Assembly: GCA_036274675.1 (NCBI GenBank)
Contig: DASUFE010000050.1
Span: forward strand, 1-36,293
Length of the DNA stretch: 36,293 nucleotides
Direction of reading: 5' to 3'
Origin: DASUFE01 sp036274675
Lineage (GTDB): Bacteria > Pseudomonadota > Gammaproteobacteria > HTCC5015
The translations under genes were made by a program, and so were the position numbers. The notes under the pieces are model-generated. The model saw only the letters and a list, made by a program, of their open reading frames with translations, did no database searches and was not told where the DNA came from. Of the stretch, positions 6,870-14,168 are shown one piece after another. The stretch's first letter is position 1; each line of letters starts with the position of its first letter.

Positions 6870-9344
6870 TTACTGCTGAAGAATGCGGTGCGGCGCAACG
6901 CGCGTAACCCGCCGCGTGCCCCACAGTCCTGCCGGAACGACCAGCAGTATCCCGAGCAAGGGCGCTCCGAACCATAACCAGGCATGCCAGCGGGCGTCGA
7001 TCTTGAAGACGTAGTGGTAGAGTGCGCCGGCGATCGCCTCGCCGCCGCCCGCCGCCATCGTGCCTGCGAGAAGTCCCAGCACCCAGTATTCGGTTACGGT
7101 ACAGGCGCGTATAAATCCCCCGCCGGCCCCGAGTGTGCGCAACAGCCCGGTTTCGTAAATTTTTTCGTCCAGTGTCGAGTAAACAGTGGCCAGTAATACG
7201 GCGAGACCGGCCGCGATTACGAACAGCAGCATGAGCTGGATCGCGTGCGAGGCTTGTTCCATCACCTGCCGCACTTGAGCGAGCACACGGTCGAATTCAA
7301 TCACCGACACGGTTGGAAACTGCTCCAGCAACTCGTTGAGCAGTGGCTTGCGTTCGGGAGGTAGATAAAAGCTGGTGATATAACTGGCGCCCATATTTTC
7401 CAGAGCGCCGGGCGGGAAGATCACATAGAAATTCGGTTTGAAGGAATCCCAGTTCACGGCGCGCACGCTTTCGATGGCGGCGCTGGTTTCAAAGCCGCCG
7501 ATATTGAAGGTCAGGGTGTCTCCGGGTTTGAGCTTGAGCGTCTGCGCCATCTCCTCTTCAATCGAGATCCGGTTCTGCTGCCGCATGTTCCATGCTCCGC
7601 GCACCAGCCGATTGTCCTCCGGCAGCTCTGCGGTCCACGTCAGGTTCAGCTCACGTCGCAGACTGTTATGCAGTTGCTCATAATCTTCGCCGTAAACCTC
7701 AGCCGGAGTTTTCCCGTTCACGGCGGTGATACGGCCGCGCACCATCGGATACATGCGCGCGGCTGGAATATTCCGTTCCTGCAGGAAATGGCGGAACGGC
7801 TCCGTTTCGGAGGGCGCGAGATTAATCACAAAATGGTTCGGAGCATGCTCCGGTAATTGACGCTGCCAGTCCGAGAGCAGTTCGCCGTGTACAAGGTACA
7901 GGGTTGATATCAGCATCAGGATCACGCTGAAGGCCGCTATCTGCGCCAGCGAGGCCTCGCGGTGCCGCAGTAAGTGGCCGAGACCGAAGCGCAAGGCTAT
8001 GATGGCGTGACGGGCGAGGCGTTGCGCCCCTTGCAGCAGCATCCAGGAGCAACCCATCAGGATCGCGGTCAGACCCAGTCCTCCCGCAAGTACTACCGTT
8101 ACCAGTAAGGGATCAAGGGTATACCAGGACATGACGGCGCCCAGTGTAAGCATTGAAACCAGCATCGCCAGCCAGCCGCCCATGGGCAGTGGCGCCAGGT
8201 CCTTGCGGAGCACGCGCAGCGGCGTTACGGCGCGTATGCGCAGCAGGCCGGGCAGCGCGAAACCCGCGACTGTGACCAGGCCGGTGACGCAACCCAGCAG
8301 CGCCGCTCCGGCGCCGATGCCGGGCAGTTGTGCGGGCAGCAGCCCGCTCAGAGCGGCGATAATGCCGTGCTGGGCGAGATAACCGAGCGTAATTCCGGCC
8401 AGGGTCCCGATCAGCGCGGCGACCGCGAGCAGCAGGCCGTAGACAGCGAGTATCTGGTTCTGGCGTAACCCGAGGCAGCGCAGCAACGCCGCATGGTCAA
8501 AATGCCGGCGCATGAAACGGTTGCTGGCAATCGCGATTGCGACCGCTCCCAGCAGCAGGGACAACAGTCCGGAAAGATTCAGATAATGGCGCGCGCGTCC
8601 CAGCGCGGATTCCACCGCAGGCGCGCCTTTCTCGCCCCCTATCACGTTGATGCTCTTGTCCAGCGATTTGCTCCACAGGTCGAAGGCGGCGAGCGCGGTT
8701 TCAGGGCCTGCGAAGTCATAGCGGTAGCGCACACGGCTGCCGGGTTGCACCACGCCGGTCGCGGCGACATCCCGCAGATTCATGATGAGATGGGGCGCGA
8801 AATCGATCAGGTCGATATCGCCGGGTTCCATATCGATCACGCCTCCGACCCTGAAATCCGCGTTGCCGATTCCGATCCGGTCACCGATGGCGACATCCAG
8901 CAGATGCAACAGCCGCGCAGCCAGCCACACCTCTCCGGGGGGCGGGCCTCCAGTAATCGGGTGTCCCGTCGCATAGGGCGCCTGTGCGATCCGCAGCTGT
9001 CCCGCGAGCGGGTAGCTTGCGTCAACCGCCCGCACCGAGGATAACTGGAAGTTCTCGCCCGCCAGCACCATGGTGCTGAAACGCAGGCCGTCCGAGCGGG
9101 CGAGATCGAAGTCCCGGGTCTGCGCCAGCAATTGGGCGTCCAGCGGATAGCTGCTCGACATGACTCGATCCGCGCCGAGGATCTGATTGGTCTCGCGCGT
9201 CATGCCGCGCTCGACGCGGTCCACCACCACGGAGGTCGCCGTCAAACCGCCGATGGCGATCAGGAGCGACGCGGTCAGAATGCGCAGCTCGCCGCTGCGC
9301 CAGTCGCGCGAGAACAGTCGCAGCGCGAGTTTCAGTTCCAGCAT
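6870..9344 (-). CDS. ybbP: ABC transporter permease, YbbP/FtsX type
   Basis: 824 residues, the usual size for YbbP. It opens LKLALRLFSRDWRSGELRILTASLLIA, the conserved YbbP start with the first membrane helix. A large periplasmic MacB-like region follows, then helices near 260-430 and a C-terminal FtsX core (LMLLFVIAAGLAVLLATVYSTLDEKIYETGLLRTLGA). The start codon abuts the stop of the ATPase gene ybbA (TGAATG), and AAGGA precedes it, so the two are one transcription unit. In E. coli ybbA-ybbP lie next to tesA, as here. The substrate is unknown; such systems usually do mechanotransmission or lipoprotein/lipid handling rather than classical import. Confidence 0.95.
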   Translation of the reverse strand: MLELKLALRLFSRDWRSGELRILTASLLIAIGGLTATSVVVDRVERGMTRETNQILGADRVMSSSYPLDAQLLAQTRDFDLARSDGLRFSTMVLAGENFQLSSVRAVDASYPLAGQLRIAQAPYATGHPITGGPPPGEVWLAARLLHLLDVAIGDRIGIGNADFRVGGVIDMEPGDIDLIDFAPHLIMNLRDVAATGVVQPGSRVRYRYDFAGPETALAAFDLWSKSLDKSINVIGGEKGAPAVESALGRARHYLNLSGLLSLLLGAVAIAIASNRFMRRHFDHAALLRCLGLRQNQILAVYGLLLAVAALIGTLAGITLGYLAQHGIIAALSGLLPAQLPGIGAGAALLGCVTGLVTVAGFALPGLLRIRAVTPLRVLRKDLAPLPMGGWLAMLVSMLTLGAVMSWYTLDPLLVTVVLAGGLGLTAILMGCSWMLLQGAQRLARHAIIALRFGLGHLLRHREASLAQIAAFSVILMLISTLYLVHGELLSDWQRQLPEHAPNHFVINLAPSETEPFRHFLQERNIPAARMYPMVRGRITAVNGKTPAEVYGEDYEQLHNSLRRELNLTWTAELPEDNRLVRGAWNMRQQNRISIEEEMAQTLKLKPGDTLTFNIGGFETSAAIESVRAVNWDSFKPNFYVIFPPGALENMGASYITSFYLPPERKPLLNELLEQFPTVSVIEFDRVLAQVRQVMEQASHAIQLMLLFVIAAGLAVLLATVYSTLDEKIYETGLLRTLGAGGGFIRACTVTEYWVLGLLAGTMAAGGGEAIAGALYHYVFKIDARWHAWLWFGAPLLGILLVVPAGLWGTRRVTRVAPHRILQQ

Positions 9345-10010
9345 TCAGCTGTCCTTCACGATGCGCCCGGCCTCGAGTTCGATCACACGATTGCAGCGTT
9401 CCGCGAGCGCCGCGTCGTGCGTGACCAGGACCAGGGTCGTGGCGGAGCGGCTGTTGAGATCGAACAGGAGGTCGATGACATGACTGCCCGTGCGTGTATC
9501 GAGATTGCCGGTGGGCTCGTCCGCGAACAAGAGATCGGGGCTGGCGGCGAACCCGCGCGCGATCGCCACGCGCTGCTGTTCGCCGCCGGAGAGCTGGCGC
9601 GGATAATGCGTGGCGCGCTCGAAGAGCCCGATGTCCGCGAGCAATTTTTCAGCCTGCTGAAAGGCTGAAGTCTCGCCCTTGAGTTCCAGCGGCAGGGCTA
9701 TGTTTTCGAGCGCGGTCAGGGTGGGCAGCAGGTGGAAGGCCTGGAAAACGAAACCGATATGGCGCGCCCGGAACCCGGCGCGCCCGTCCTCATCCAAACG
9801 GGTTATGTCCGTGCCGTTTATCGACACAGTGCCCGTGGTGGGAGTGTCCAGGCCCGCCATCAGGCCAAGCAGCGTCGATTTTCCGGAGCCCGAGGCGCCG
9901 ACTACGGCGACGGACTCGCCGCGATTGATCGTAAGGCCGATGTCCTGCAATATGGTCAGGTCGCCGTGGGCGGTTGCGACGCGCTTGGAGAGTCCGGAAA
10001 CTTTCAGCAT
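9345..10010 (-). CDS. ybbA: ABC transporter ATP-binding protein, YbbA/LolD type
   Basis: About 221 residues from the ATG at 10010; a longer frame to 10061 would overlap the divergent tesA start and is less likely. All motifs are intact: Walker A VGASGSGKST, Q-loop FVFQAFHLLPTLTALEN, signature LSGGEQQRVAIARGFA, Walker B LLFADEPTGNLD and switch His in LVTHD. It powers the YbbP permease encoded directly after it. Only 45 bases separate its start from tesA, so the two divergent promoters must be compact or overlap coding sequence. Confidence 0.95.
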   Translation of the reverse strand: MLKVSGLSKRVATAHGDLTILQDIGLTINRGESVAVVGASGSGKSTLLGLMAGLDTPTTGTVSINGTDITRLDEDGRAGFRARHIGFVFQAFHLLPTLTALENIALPLELKGETSAFQQAEKLLADIGLFERATHYPRQLSGGEQQRVAIARGFAASPDLLFADEPTGNLDTRTGSHVIDLLFDLNSRSATTLVLVTHDAALAERCNRVIELEAGRIVKDS

Positions 10011-10055
10011 AATTTCTTTTGCTCGATCGGTTCTTCTTTGATACGGGAATTTAGC

Positions 10056-10739
10056 ATGCACGGATTACATAGCCGAATCATATTTTTTATCGTTGCGATA
10101 GCGTTCTGCCCGCTGGTAACAGCGGAGACCGCGGGCGTCAAGGTATTGATACTTGGCGACAGCCTGAGTTCCGCCTATAACATTCCGATGGAGCGCGGCT
10201 GGGTCACACTGCTGCAGCAACGCGTTGCGGAAAAATATCCCGGCACGCGGATCGTGAACGCCTCCGTCAGCGGCGAAACCGCGGCCAATGCCGTGCACAG
10301 GCTGCCCGCGCTATTGGAACAGCATGAACCTGACGTGCTGGTGATCGAACTCGGCGGCAATGACGGATTGCGCGGTATCAAGCTGGCGCAGGTTCGCCAG
10401 AGCCTGCAAAGCCTGATCGAGACCGGTAAGACCTCTGGAGCTGAAGTTGTGCTCGCAGGCATCCACCTGCATCCGAATTACGGCGCTAAATTCAACCAGC
10501 TGTTTCTGGATATGTACCGGGAGCTGGCGGCACAGTACAAGGTACGCCTGGTGCCTCTGATACTGGAAGGCGTCGGCGATGACCCCGCGAAAATGCAGGA
10601 GGACATGACTCATCCCAAGGCGGATGCCGAGCCCGCGGTGCTGGACAACATGTGGCCGGCGATTGAACAGGCTATTAAAGAGGCTAAAAAAAAGACACCT
10701 CTCGCAGAGTCCGCGGAGGCGCAGAAGCAACAAGAATAA
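10056..10739 (+). CDS. tesA: Multifunctional acyl-CoA thioesterase I / lysophospholipase / arylesterase TesA
   Basis: 227 residues. An SGNH-family hydrolase of the periplasm that cleaves thioesters, lysophospholipids and aryl esters. A signal peptide ends near VTA at residue 23. Block I is GDSLSSAY with catalytic Ser36, block III is GGND (residues 100-103), and block V is DMTHPKADAEP with Asp183 and His186; Ser, Gly, Asn and His are all present. ATG at 10056 is chosen because it begins the signal peptide and has CGGGAA upstream; the frame stays open far upstream by chance. It is divergent from ybbA-ybbP, the classic neighbourhood. The tail after residue 210 is a charged extension (KEAKKKTPLAESAEAQKQQE). 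Confidence 0.95.
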   Translation: MHGLHSRIIFFIVAIAFCPLVTAETAGVKVLILGDSLSSAYNIPMERGWVTLLQQRVAEKYPGTRIVNASVSGETAANAVHRLPALLEQHEPDVLVIELGGNDGLRGIKLAQVRQSLQSLIETGKTSGAEVVLAGIHLHPNYGAKFNQLFLDMYRELAAQYKVRLVPLILEGVGDDPAKMQEDMTHPKADAEPAVLDNMWPAIEQAIKEAKKKTPLAESAEAQKQQE

Positions 10740-10763
10740 AATATCTGTCCGCAGGGAATGGTA

Positions 10764-11327
10764 ATGGCTGAAATCATTGAGATCGAGACCGAGCGACTGC
10801 GTTTACGGCAGTGGTTGCCTGTCGATCGGGAGCCTTTCGCCGCATTGAATGCGGATCCTAAAGTCACGCAATATTTTCCCTTTCCTATCGATCGCACGGC
10901 CAGCGATGCAATGGCGGATCGCTGTGAAACGTTGATCGCAGAGCGCGGTTGGGGATTCTGGGCGGCGGAGATCAAGCAGCAGCGGCAGTTCATCGGGTTT
11001 ATAGGATTGCATATTCCTGTTCCGGAGCTTCCCTTTTCGCCCTGCGTGGAAATCGGCTGGCGGCTGGCGTTTCAATATTGGGGGAAAGGCTATGCGACCG
11101 AAGCGGCGCGGGGCTGCCTGCGTGCGGGATTTGAGCGGCTTGATCTGGCCGAGATCGTAGCCTTTACGGCGATCGGCAATATGCGCTCGCGTGCCGTGAT
11201 GCAAAGACTCGGCATGCGCGAAGATCCCGTCGCCGAATTCGAACATCCCAAGATACCGGTGGGTCATCCGCTGCGACTGCACTGTTTATATCGCTTGTCA
11301 CGCAGCCAGTGGCTGGCTAATTCGTAG
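10764..11327 (+). CDS. GNAT N-acetyltransferase, RimJ/RimL-like
   Basis: About 187 residues. It transfers acetyl from acetyl-CoA to an amine. The opening IIEIETERLRLRQWLPVDREPFAALNADP is the standard start of the RimJ/L (Acetyltransf_3) branch. WGFWAAE, EIGWRLAFQYWGKGYATEAARG is the CoA-binding motif A, and AFTAIGNMRSRAVMQRLGM closes the fold. ATG at 10764 is preferred over the one at 10758 because AGGG lies seven bases upstream of it. The gene follows tesA by 24 bases on the same strand and may be co-transcribed. The acceptor is unknown; ribosomal proteins, antibiotics or small amines are all possible for this branch. Confidence 0.9.
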   Translation: MAEIIEIETERLRLRQWLPVDREPFAALNADPKVTQYFPFPIDRTASDAMADRCETLIAERGWGFWAAEIKQQRQFIGFIGLHIPVPELPFSPCVEIGWRLAFQYWGKGYATEAARGCLRAGFERLDLAEIVAFTAIGNMRSRAVMQRLGMREDPVAEFEHPKIPVGHPLRLHCLYRLSRSQWLANS

Positions 11328-11383
11328 GGACTTTGCTGAAATTCCACTGTCGGGGTTCGTAGACGTGCAAAGGCGCGAGAGCG

Positions 11384-11412
11384 GCGACACTCACACCAGC
11401 TACGGCTATACT
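11384..11412 (+). promoter_or_regulatory. Putative sigma-70 promoter for the pilin-like gene
   Basis: GCGACA (11384-11389, four of six to TTGACA) and TATACT (11407-11412, five of six to TATAAT) are separated by exactly 17 bases. They lie 29 bases before the ATG at 11442, with GGGAG as ribosome binding site between. Read by eye only. Confidence 0.4.
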
Positions 11413-11441
11413 CCGGCTGAGTTTCTAAATGGGAGACTCCA

Positions 11442-11819
11442 ATGACTTCTTTTCGCTGCTTTTGGTGGGGCGCGTTCGGCGCTTTTGTGGTGCTGCTGGC
11501 CGCCGCCATCCTCGTACCGCAATACGCCGACTATAAGGACCGCGCCGCGAATACGGCGTCGTACGATGAATCTCTGATGCTTCGCGAATCCATAGCGGCG
11601 CGTATCATTGAGCTCGGGTCTGTGGAGAATTCGGGAACCAACATCCAGGCGCCGGCTGATGCAGGTTATAAAGCGGTCACCCGCGATGGCGCCATTATTC
11701 TCCAGGGCCGCTATGGCCATGTTCTGGTCTTAACCCCGAGCCTGGATCAGGGCGCGGTCACTTGGAAGTGTGTCGGCGGTCCACCGAAAGATATGCCGCG
11801 TCCGTGCAGGCCTGAATAA
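11442..11819 (+). CDS. Orphan pilin-like protein without a recognisable prepilin cleavage site
   Basis: 125 residues. The N-terminal hydrophobic helix (WWGAFGAFVVLLAAAILVPQYADYKDRAA) runs into IPxYxDY-like sequence, as in type IV major pilins. The end (GRYGHVLVLTPSL...VTWKCVGGPPKDMPRPCRPE) copies the pilin C-terminal beta region, with the W-x-C and final P-x-x-C pair that form the D-region disulfide. The usual G-F-T-L-I/x-E prepilin motif is missing: the residues before the helix are MTSFRCFW, and no Glu5 is seen. So it would not be a normal PilD substrate. A ribosome binding site GGGAG precedes the ATG. No other pilus gene is nearby. An unrelated membrane-anchored protein is the alternative. 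Confidence 0.65.
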   Translation: MTSFRCFWWGAFGAFVVLLAAAILVPQYADYKDRAANTASYDESLMLRESIAARIIELGSVENSGTNIQAPADAGYKAVTRDGAIILQGRYGHVLVLTPSLDQGAVTWKCVGGPPKDMPRPCRPE

Positions 11820-11831
11820 ATTATCTTTGCG

Positions 11832-12050
11832 TTATGCTGCGACAGTTTCGATCTTGCCGGGAATGCCGCTGAGAACAAGTTTCTTCAGATCGACTTTCTT
11901 GCTGGCGTTGTCGATGTCTATACCCACGAGTCTGCCCTTGTTGTCGTAATCCAGTACTACGCCTTCCGATATTTCACGGCTTTCGGCACTCGGCTGCTCA
12001 GACAGGTCGATATAGAGTGAGTCTGTCTCCAGGTGATAGTTGAGTTTCAT
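11832..12050 (-). CDS. DUF2283 family small protein (antitoxin-like)
   Basis: 72 residues with the DUF2283 pattern: MKLNYHLETDSLYIDLSEQPSAES near the start (the usual D-x-L-Y-I), then EGVVLDYDNKGRLVGIDIDNAS in the middle. Its ATG overlaps the stop of the upstream DUF4258-like gene by four bases (ATGA), so translation is coupled. Small DUF2283 proteins are often encoded beside DUF4258 proteins and are proposed to be antitoxin-like; this is known of the families in general and not tested here. It is transcribed towards the pilin-like gene, tail to tail, 12 bases away. Confidence 0.85.
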   Translation of the reverse strand: MKLNYHLETDSLYIDLSEQPSAESREISEGVVLDYDNKGRLVGIDIDNASKKVDLKKLVLSGIPGKIETVAA

Positions 12051-12289
12051 GGCATGAATCCTCGGTCCGGGAAGGCGTTGTGAATGGTAACTTTATCCTC
12101 AAGTGTAATAACTCTCAAGTAGCGATAATCCAGTTCCGGGATCGCGGCCCAGAATCGATAACGATTATGTTGCTGGGGTTCCGCGCGAACGGGATTTTCG
12201 ATAGCGTAAATGCACCATTCTTTTTTCAGATAAGGACGTTTGCGCAAGACTTCCGCTTCAAAATAAACGGTAAAAGCATATGCGGCCAT
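12047..12289 (-). CDS. DUF4258-like small protein (toxin-like)
   Basis: 80 residues. It shows the family pattern VLRKRPYLKKEWCIYAIENP, EPQQHNRYRFWAAIPE, then YLRVITLEDKVTIHNAFPDRGF. The R-P-Y-L, Q...R.RFW and H/T-I-H-N-A-F-x-D-R-x-F blocks are the conserved core. It is first in a two-gene unit with DUF2283. By analogy with BrnT-like/RelE-fold toxins it may be an RNase-type toxin, but I see no proof of activity. The start at 12289 has only a weak ribosome binding site (CTCAGG). The 201-base gap upstream, to 12491, holds no gene. Confidence 0.75.
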   Translation of the reverse strand: MAAYAFTVYFEAEVLRKRPYLKKEWCIYAIENPVRAEPQQHNRYRFWAAIPELDYRYLRVITLEDKVTIHNAFPDRGFMP

Positions 12290-12491
12290 GCCTGAGGTTT
12301 TCCATGAATTTAGCCCGAGAGAAGCATATGGCCTTGTTCGGGAAAAAACATCCTACTTTTGACTGAGTTATTTTCCCCGGCAGGCCTCATCTTCTCTGGA
12401 GAGGGGTTTTTTGTTTTTATTCTCCCGCAGGCTTGAGATGTTGTTTCTTTGAACCCGGCGTTCTCGGCGAGCTCGACGAGAAATCTTCTTG

Positions 12492-13352
12492 TTATTTTAT
12501 TAACCCGTTAAACCGCAGCCACTCCTCGCAACGCTTGGGCCAGTCGGTCGCCGGGCCGTCGATGGGACGCAGGCCGGAGCCGTGCGCGGCGTGCTGGTAA
12601 GCGTGAAACTCGGCCGGTACTCCGGCCTTGATCAGGGCGTTGTAATACAGAATTCCGTTTTCCACGGGCACCGAACGGTCGTCACTTCCGTGCGCGATAA
12701 AGGCCATGGGGGTGTCCGCGCTGACATGCATCTCGTTCGAATAATAATCCAGCATTTCCCGGCCGGGATTTTCGCCCAGCATGGCGCTGCGCGAGCCGGC
12801 GTGCACGTAAGGCTCGTGCACACTGATAACCGGATAGATCAGTACCGCGAAATCCGGGCGCGCCCGGGTATTACCCAGGGCGGGGTCCGGGGATGCATAG
12901 GTTTTTTCCGTGAAATGCGTGCAGGCGCAGGCCGCGAGATGTCCTCCCGCGGAAAAGCCCAGCACGCCGATGCGCGCGGGATGGATGTTGAATGCGGGCG
13001 CGCGGTGGCGCAGCAGGCGCAGGGCTTGCAGGAGATCGTGCAGGGGCGCGGGCTGGCCGAATTCCTTGAGGCGATACTTGAGAATGAAGGCCGAGATGCC
13101 GAGCGAGTTCAGCCAGTCGGCGACTTCGTAACCTTCTTTCACGATGGAGAGAAAATTATAGGCCCCGCCCGGCACGACGATCACGGCGGTGCCGTTTGCG
13201 ATATGCGCGGGAGCCGGCTGCTGCAGCAGCACGGGACGGCGGACGTTGGAGATGAATTCGCCCTCCTGCCATTCTTCGCCCGGCTCCTTTGCGGCCACGG
13301 GCATGGGGCCGGTCCAGATGGGAATTGCATTTTCGGCGCCGGGCTTGGCCAT
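12492..13352 (-). CDS. Alpha/beta hydrolase, acetyl-esterase (BD-FAE/xylan esterase-like)
   Basis: 286 residues with an intact catalytic triad: nucleophile Ser134 in GFSAGGH, Asp224 in HGSDDRSVP, and His257 in HAAHGSG. VVPGGAYNFLS at 59-69 is the oxyanion-hole HGG-like motif. The family hydrolyses small ester bonds such as acetylated sugars or acyl esters. No signal peptide is visible, so it is cytoplasmic. AGGGA lies nine bases before the ATG. It is downstream of the fdxA terminator and is probably a separate transcription unit. Kynurenine formamidase-like activity is a possible alternative for this fold. Confidence 0.88.
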   Translation of the reverse strand: MAKPGAENAIPIWTGPMPVAAKEPGEEWQEGEFISNVRRPVLLQQPAPAHIANGTAVIVVPGGAYNFLSIVKEGYEVADWLNSLGISAFILKYRLKEFGQPAPLHDLLQALRLLRHRAPAFNIHPARIGVLGFSAGGHLAACACTHFTEKTYASPDPALGNTRARPDFAVLIYPVISVHEPYVHAGSRSAMLGENPGREMLDYYSNEMHVSADTPMAFIAHGSDDRSVPVENGILYYNALIKAGVPAEFHAYQHAAHGSGLRPIDGPATDWPKRCEEWLRFNGLIK

Positions 13353-13400
13353 GATGTAGATCCCTGTTTCCCGTTTGAATTTTTATAGCATGCCCAAAGA

Positions 13401-13426
13401 GTAAACGCGCCCGGAGGCGCGTTTAC
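13401..13426 (-). terminator. Strong hairpin terminator of the fdxA transcript
   Basis: A perfect 11-base-pair stem (13401-13411 with 13416-13426) closes a four-base loop. On the minus strand it lies 30 bases after the fdxA stop and is followed by TCTTT, a short T-rich stretch. The tetraloop reads TCCG on the minus strand, a UNCG-type stable loop. It separates fdxA from the esterase gene. Confidence 0.75.
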
Positions 13427-13455
13427 CCGTCACTCGTTGCACGGCGTTCGTCGGC

Positions 13456-13791
13456 TCAGGTGCCTTCGCCGGGCTTCTCGCTGAAATACTGCATCTTGTC
13501 CGGCTTGCCTTCCCATTCCTTGGCGTCGGCCGGGGCCTCGATCTTGACCGTGATGTTCGGCCACTGGGCGGAGTACTTGGCGTTGAACTCGACCCATTTG
13601 TCGGTGCCTTCCTCGGTGTCGGGCAGGATCGCGTTGGCGGGGCATTCCGGTTCGCAGACGCCGCAATCGATGCACTCATCCGGGTTGATGACCAGCATGT
13701 TTTCGCCTTCGTAGAAACAGTCGACCGGGCAGACTTCCACGCAGTCGGTGTATTTGCACTTGATGCAGCTTTCAGTTACTACGTACGTCAT
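13456..13791 (-). CDS. fdxA: 7Fe-8S ferredoxin FdxA
   Basis: 111 residues, the usual FdxA length. Cysteines 9, 12, 17, 21 and 25 (CIKCKYTDCVEVCPVDC) and 40, 43, 46, 50 (CIDCGVCEPECP) match Azotobacter ferredoxin I, which carries one 3Fe-4S and one 4Fe-4S cluster. The tail (KWVEFNAKYSAQWPNITVKIEAP) is the conserved C-terminal extension. It is a low-potential cytoplasmic electron carrier. A 2Fe-2S ferredoxin gene and an FNR gene follow upstream on the same strand, 21 and 377 bases away, which suggests a shared electron-transfer unit. GGTGA is the ribosome binding site. Confidence 0.97.
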   Translation of the reverse strand: MTYVVTESCIKCKYTDCVEVCPVDCFYEGENMLVINPDECIDCGVCEPECPANAILPDTEEGTDKWVEFNAKYSAQWPNITVKIEAPADAKEWEGKPDKMQYFSEKPGEGT

Positions 13792-13812
13792 TTCAGTTCA
13801 CCATTCGCAATA

Positions 13813-14139
13813 TCAATCGGGTTTGGTGTCCAGCGCCAGGGTCACCCGCAGGCCGTCCAGCGCGTCATTATAGGGTATCTGACAGGACAATCGCGAGTTC
13901 GGTCGGTGTTCCAGCACCATGTCCAGGATTTCTTCCTCTTCGTGGCCGCGCGGTTCCAGTTTGCCCAGCCATTCCGGGTCTACGTAAACGTGACAGGTTG
14001 AACAGCTGCAGCAACCGAAGCAGGCCGCCTTGATCGGGATGCCCGCATCGAACAGGTTTTCCATCACCGACATGCTGTCGTCGGCTTCGACGGTATGTTC
14101 CTGGCCTTCAAGATCGGTAACGATAATCTGTCCCACCAT
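13813..14139 (-). CDS. 2Fe-2S ferredoxin, adrenodoxin/FdVI type
   Basis: 108 residues. Cluster ligands are C40, C46, C49 and C86 in the spacing C-x5-C-x2-C...C of vertebrate/bacterial-type 2Fe-2S ferredoxins. Two extra cysteines, C43 and C44, lie inside the loop (ACFGCCSCSTCHVYV). It begins MVGQIIVTDLEGQEHTVEADDSMSVMENL, the ubiquitin-like fold. AGGAG lies three bases before the ATG. It is sandwiched between fdxA and the FNR gene and probably takes electrons from that reductase to a P450, Fe-S assembly or biosynthetic partner. It lacks the HscA/HscB context of the isc operon. Confidence 0.92.
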   Translation of the reverse strand: MVGQIIVTDLEGQEHTVEADDSMSVMENLFDAGIPIKAACFGCCSCSTCHVYVDPEWLGKLEPRGHEEEEILDMVLEHRPNSRLSCQIPYNDALDGLRVTLALDTKPD

Positions 14140-14168
14140 CTACTCCTGCGATTTTGTTGAAGTTACGG

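Noticed and set aside
12373..12419. T-rich hairpin-like stretch with CCCC/GGGG and a T-run on the plus strand
   Set aside because: The stem is short and poorly paired, and no plus-strand gene lies upstream to be terminated.
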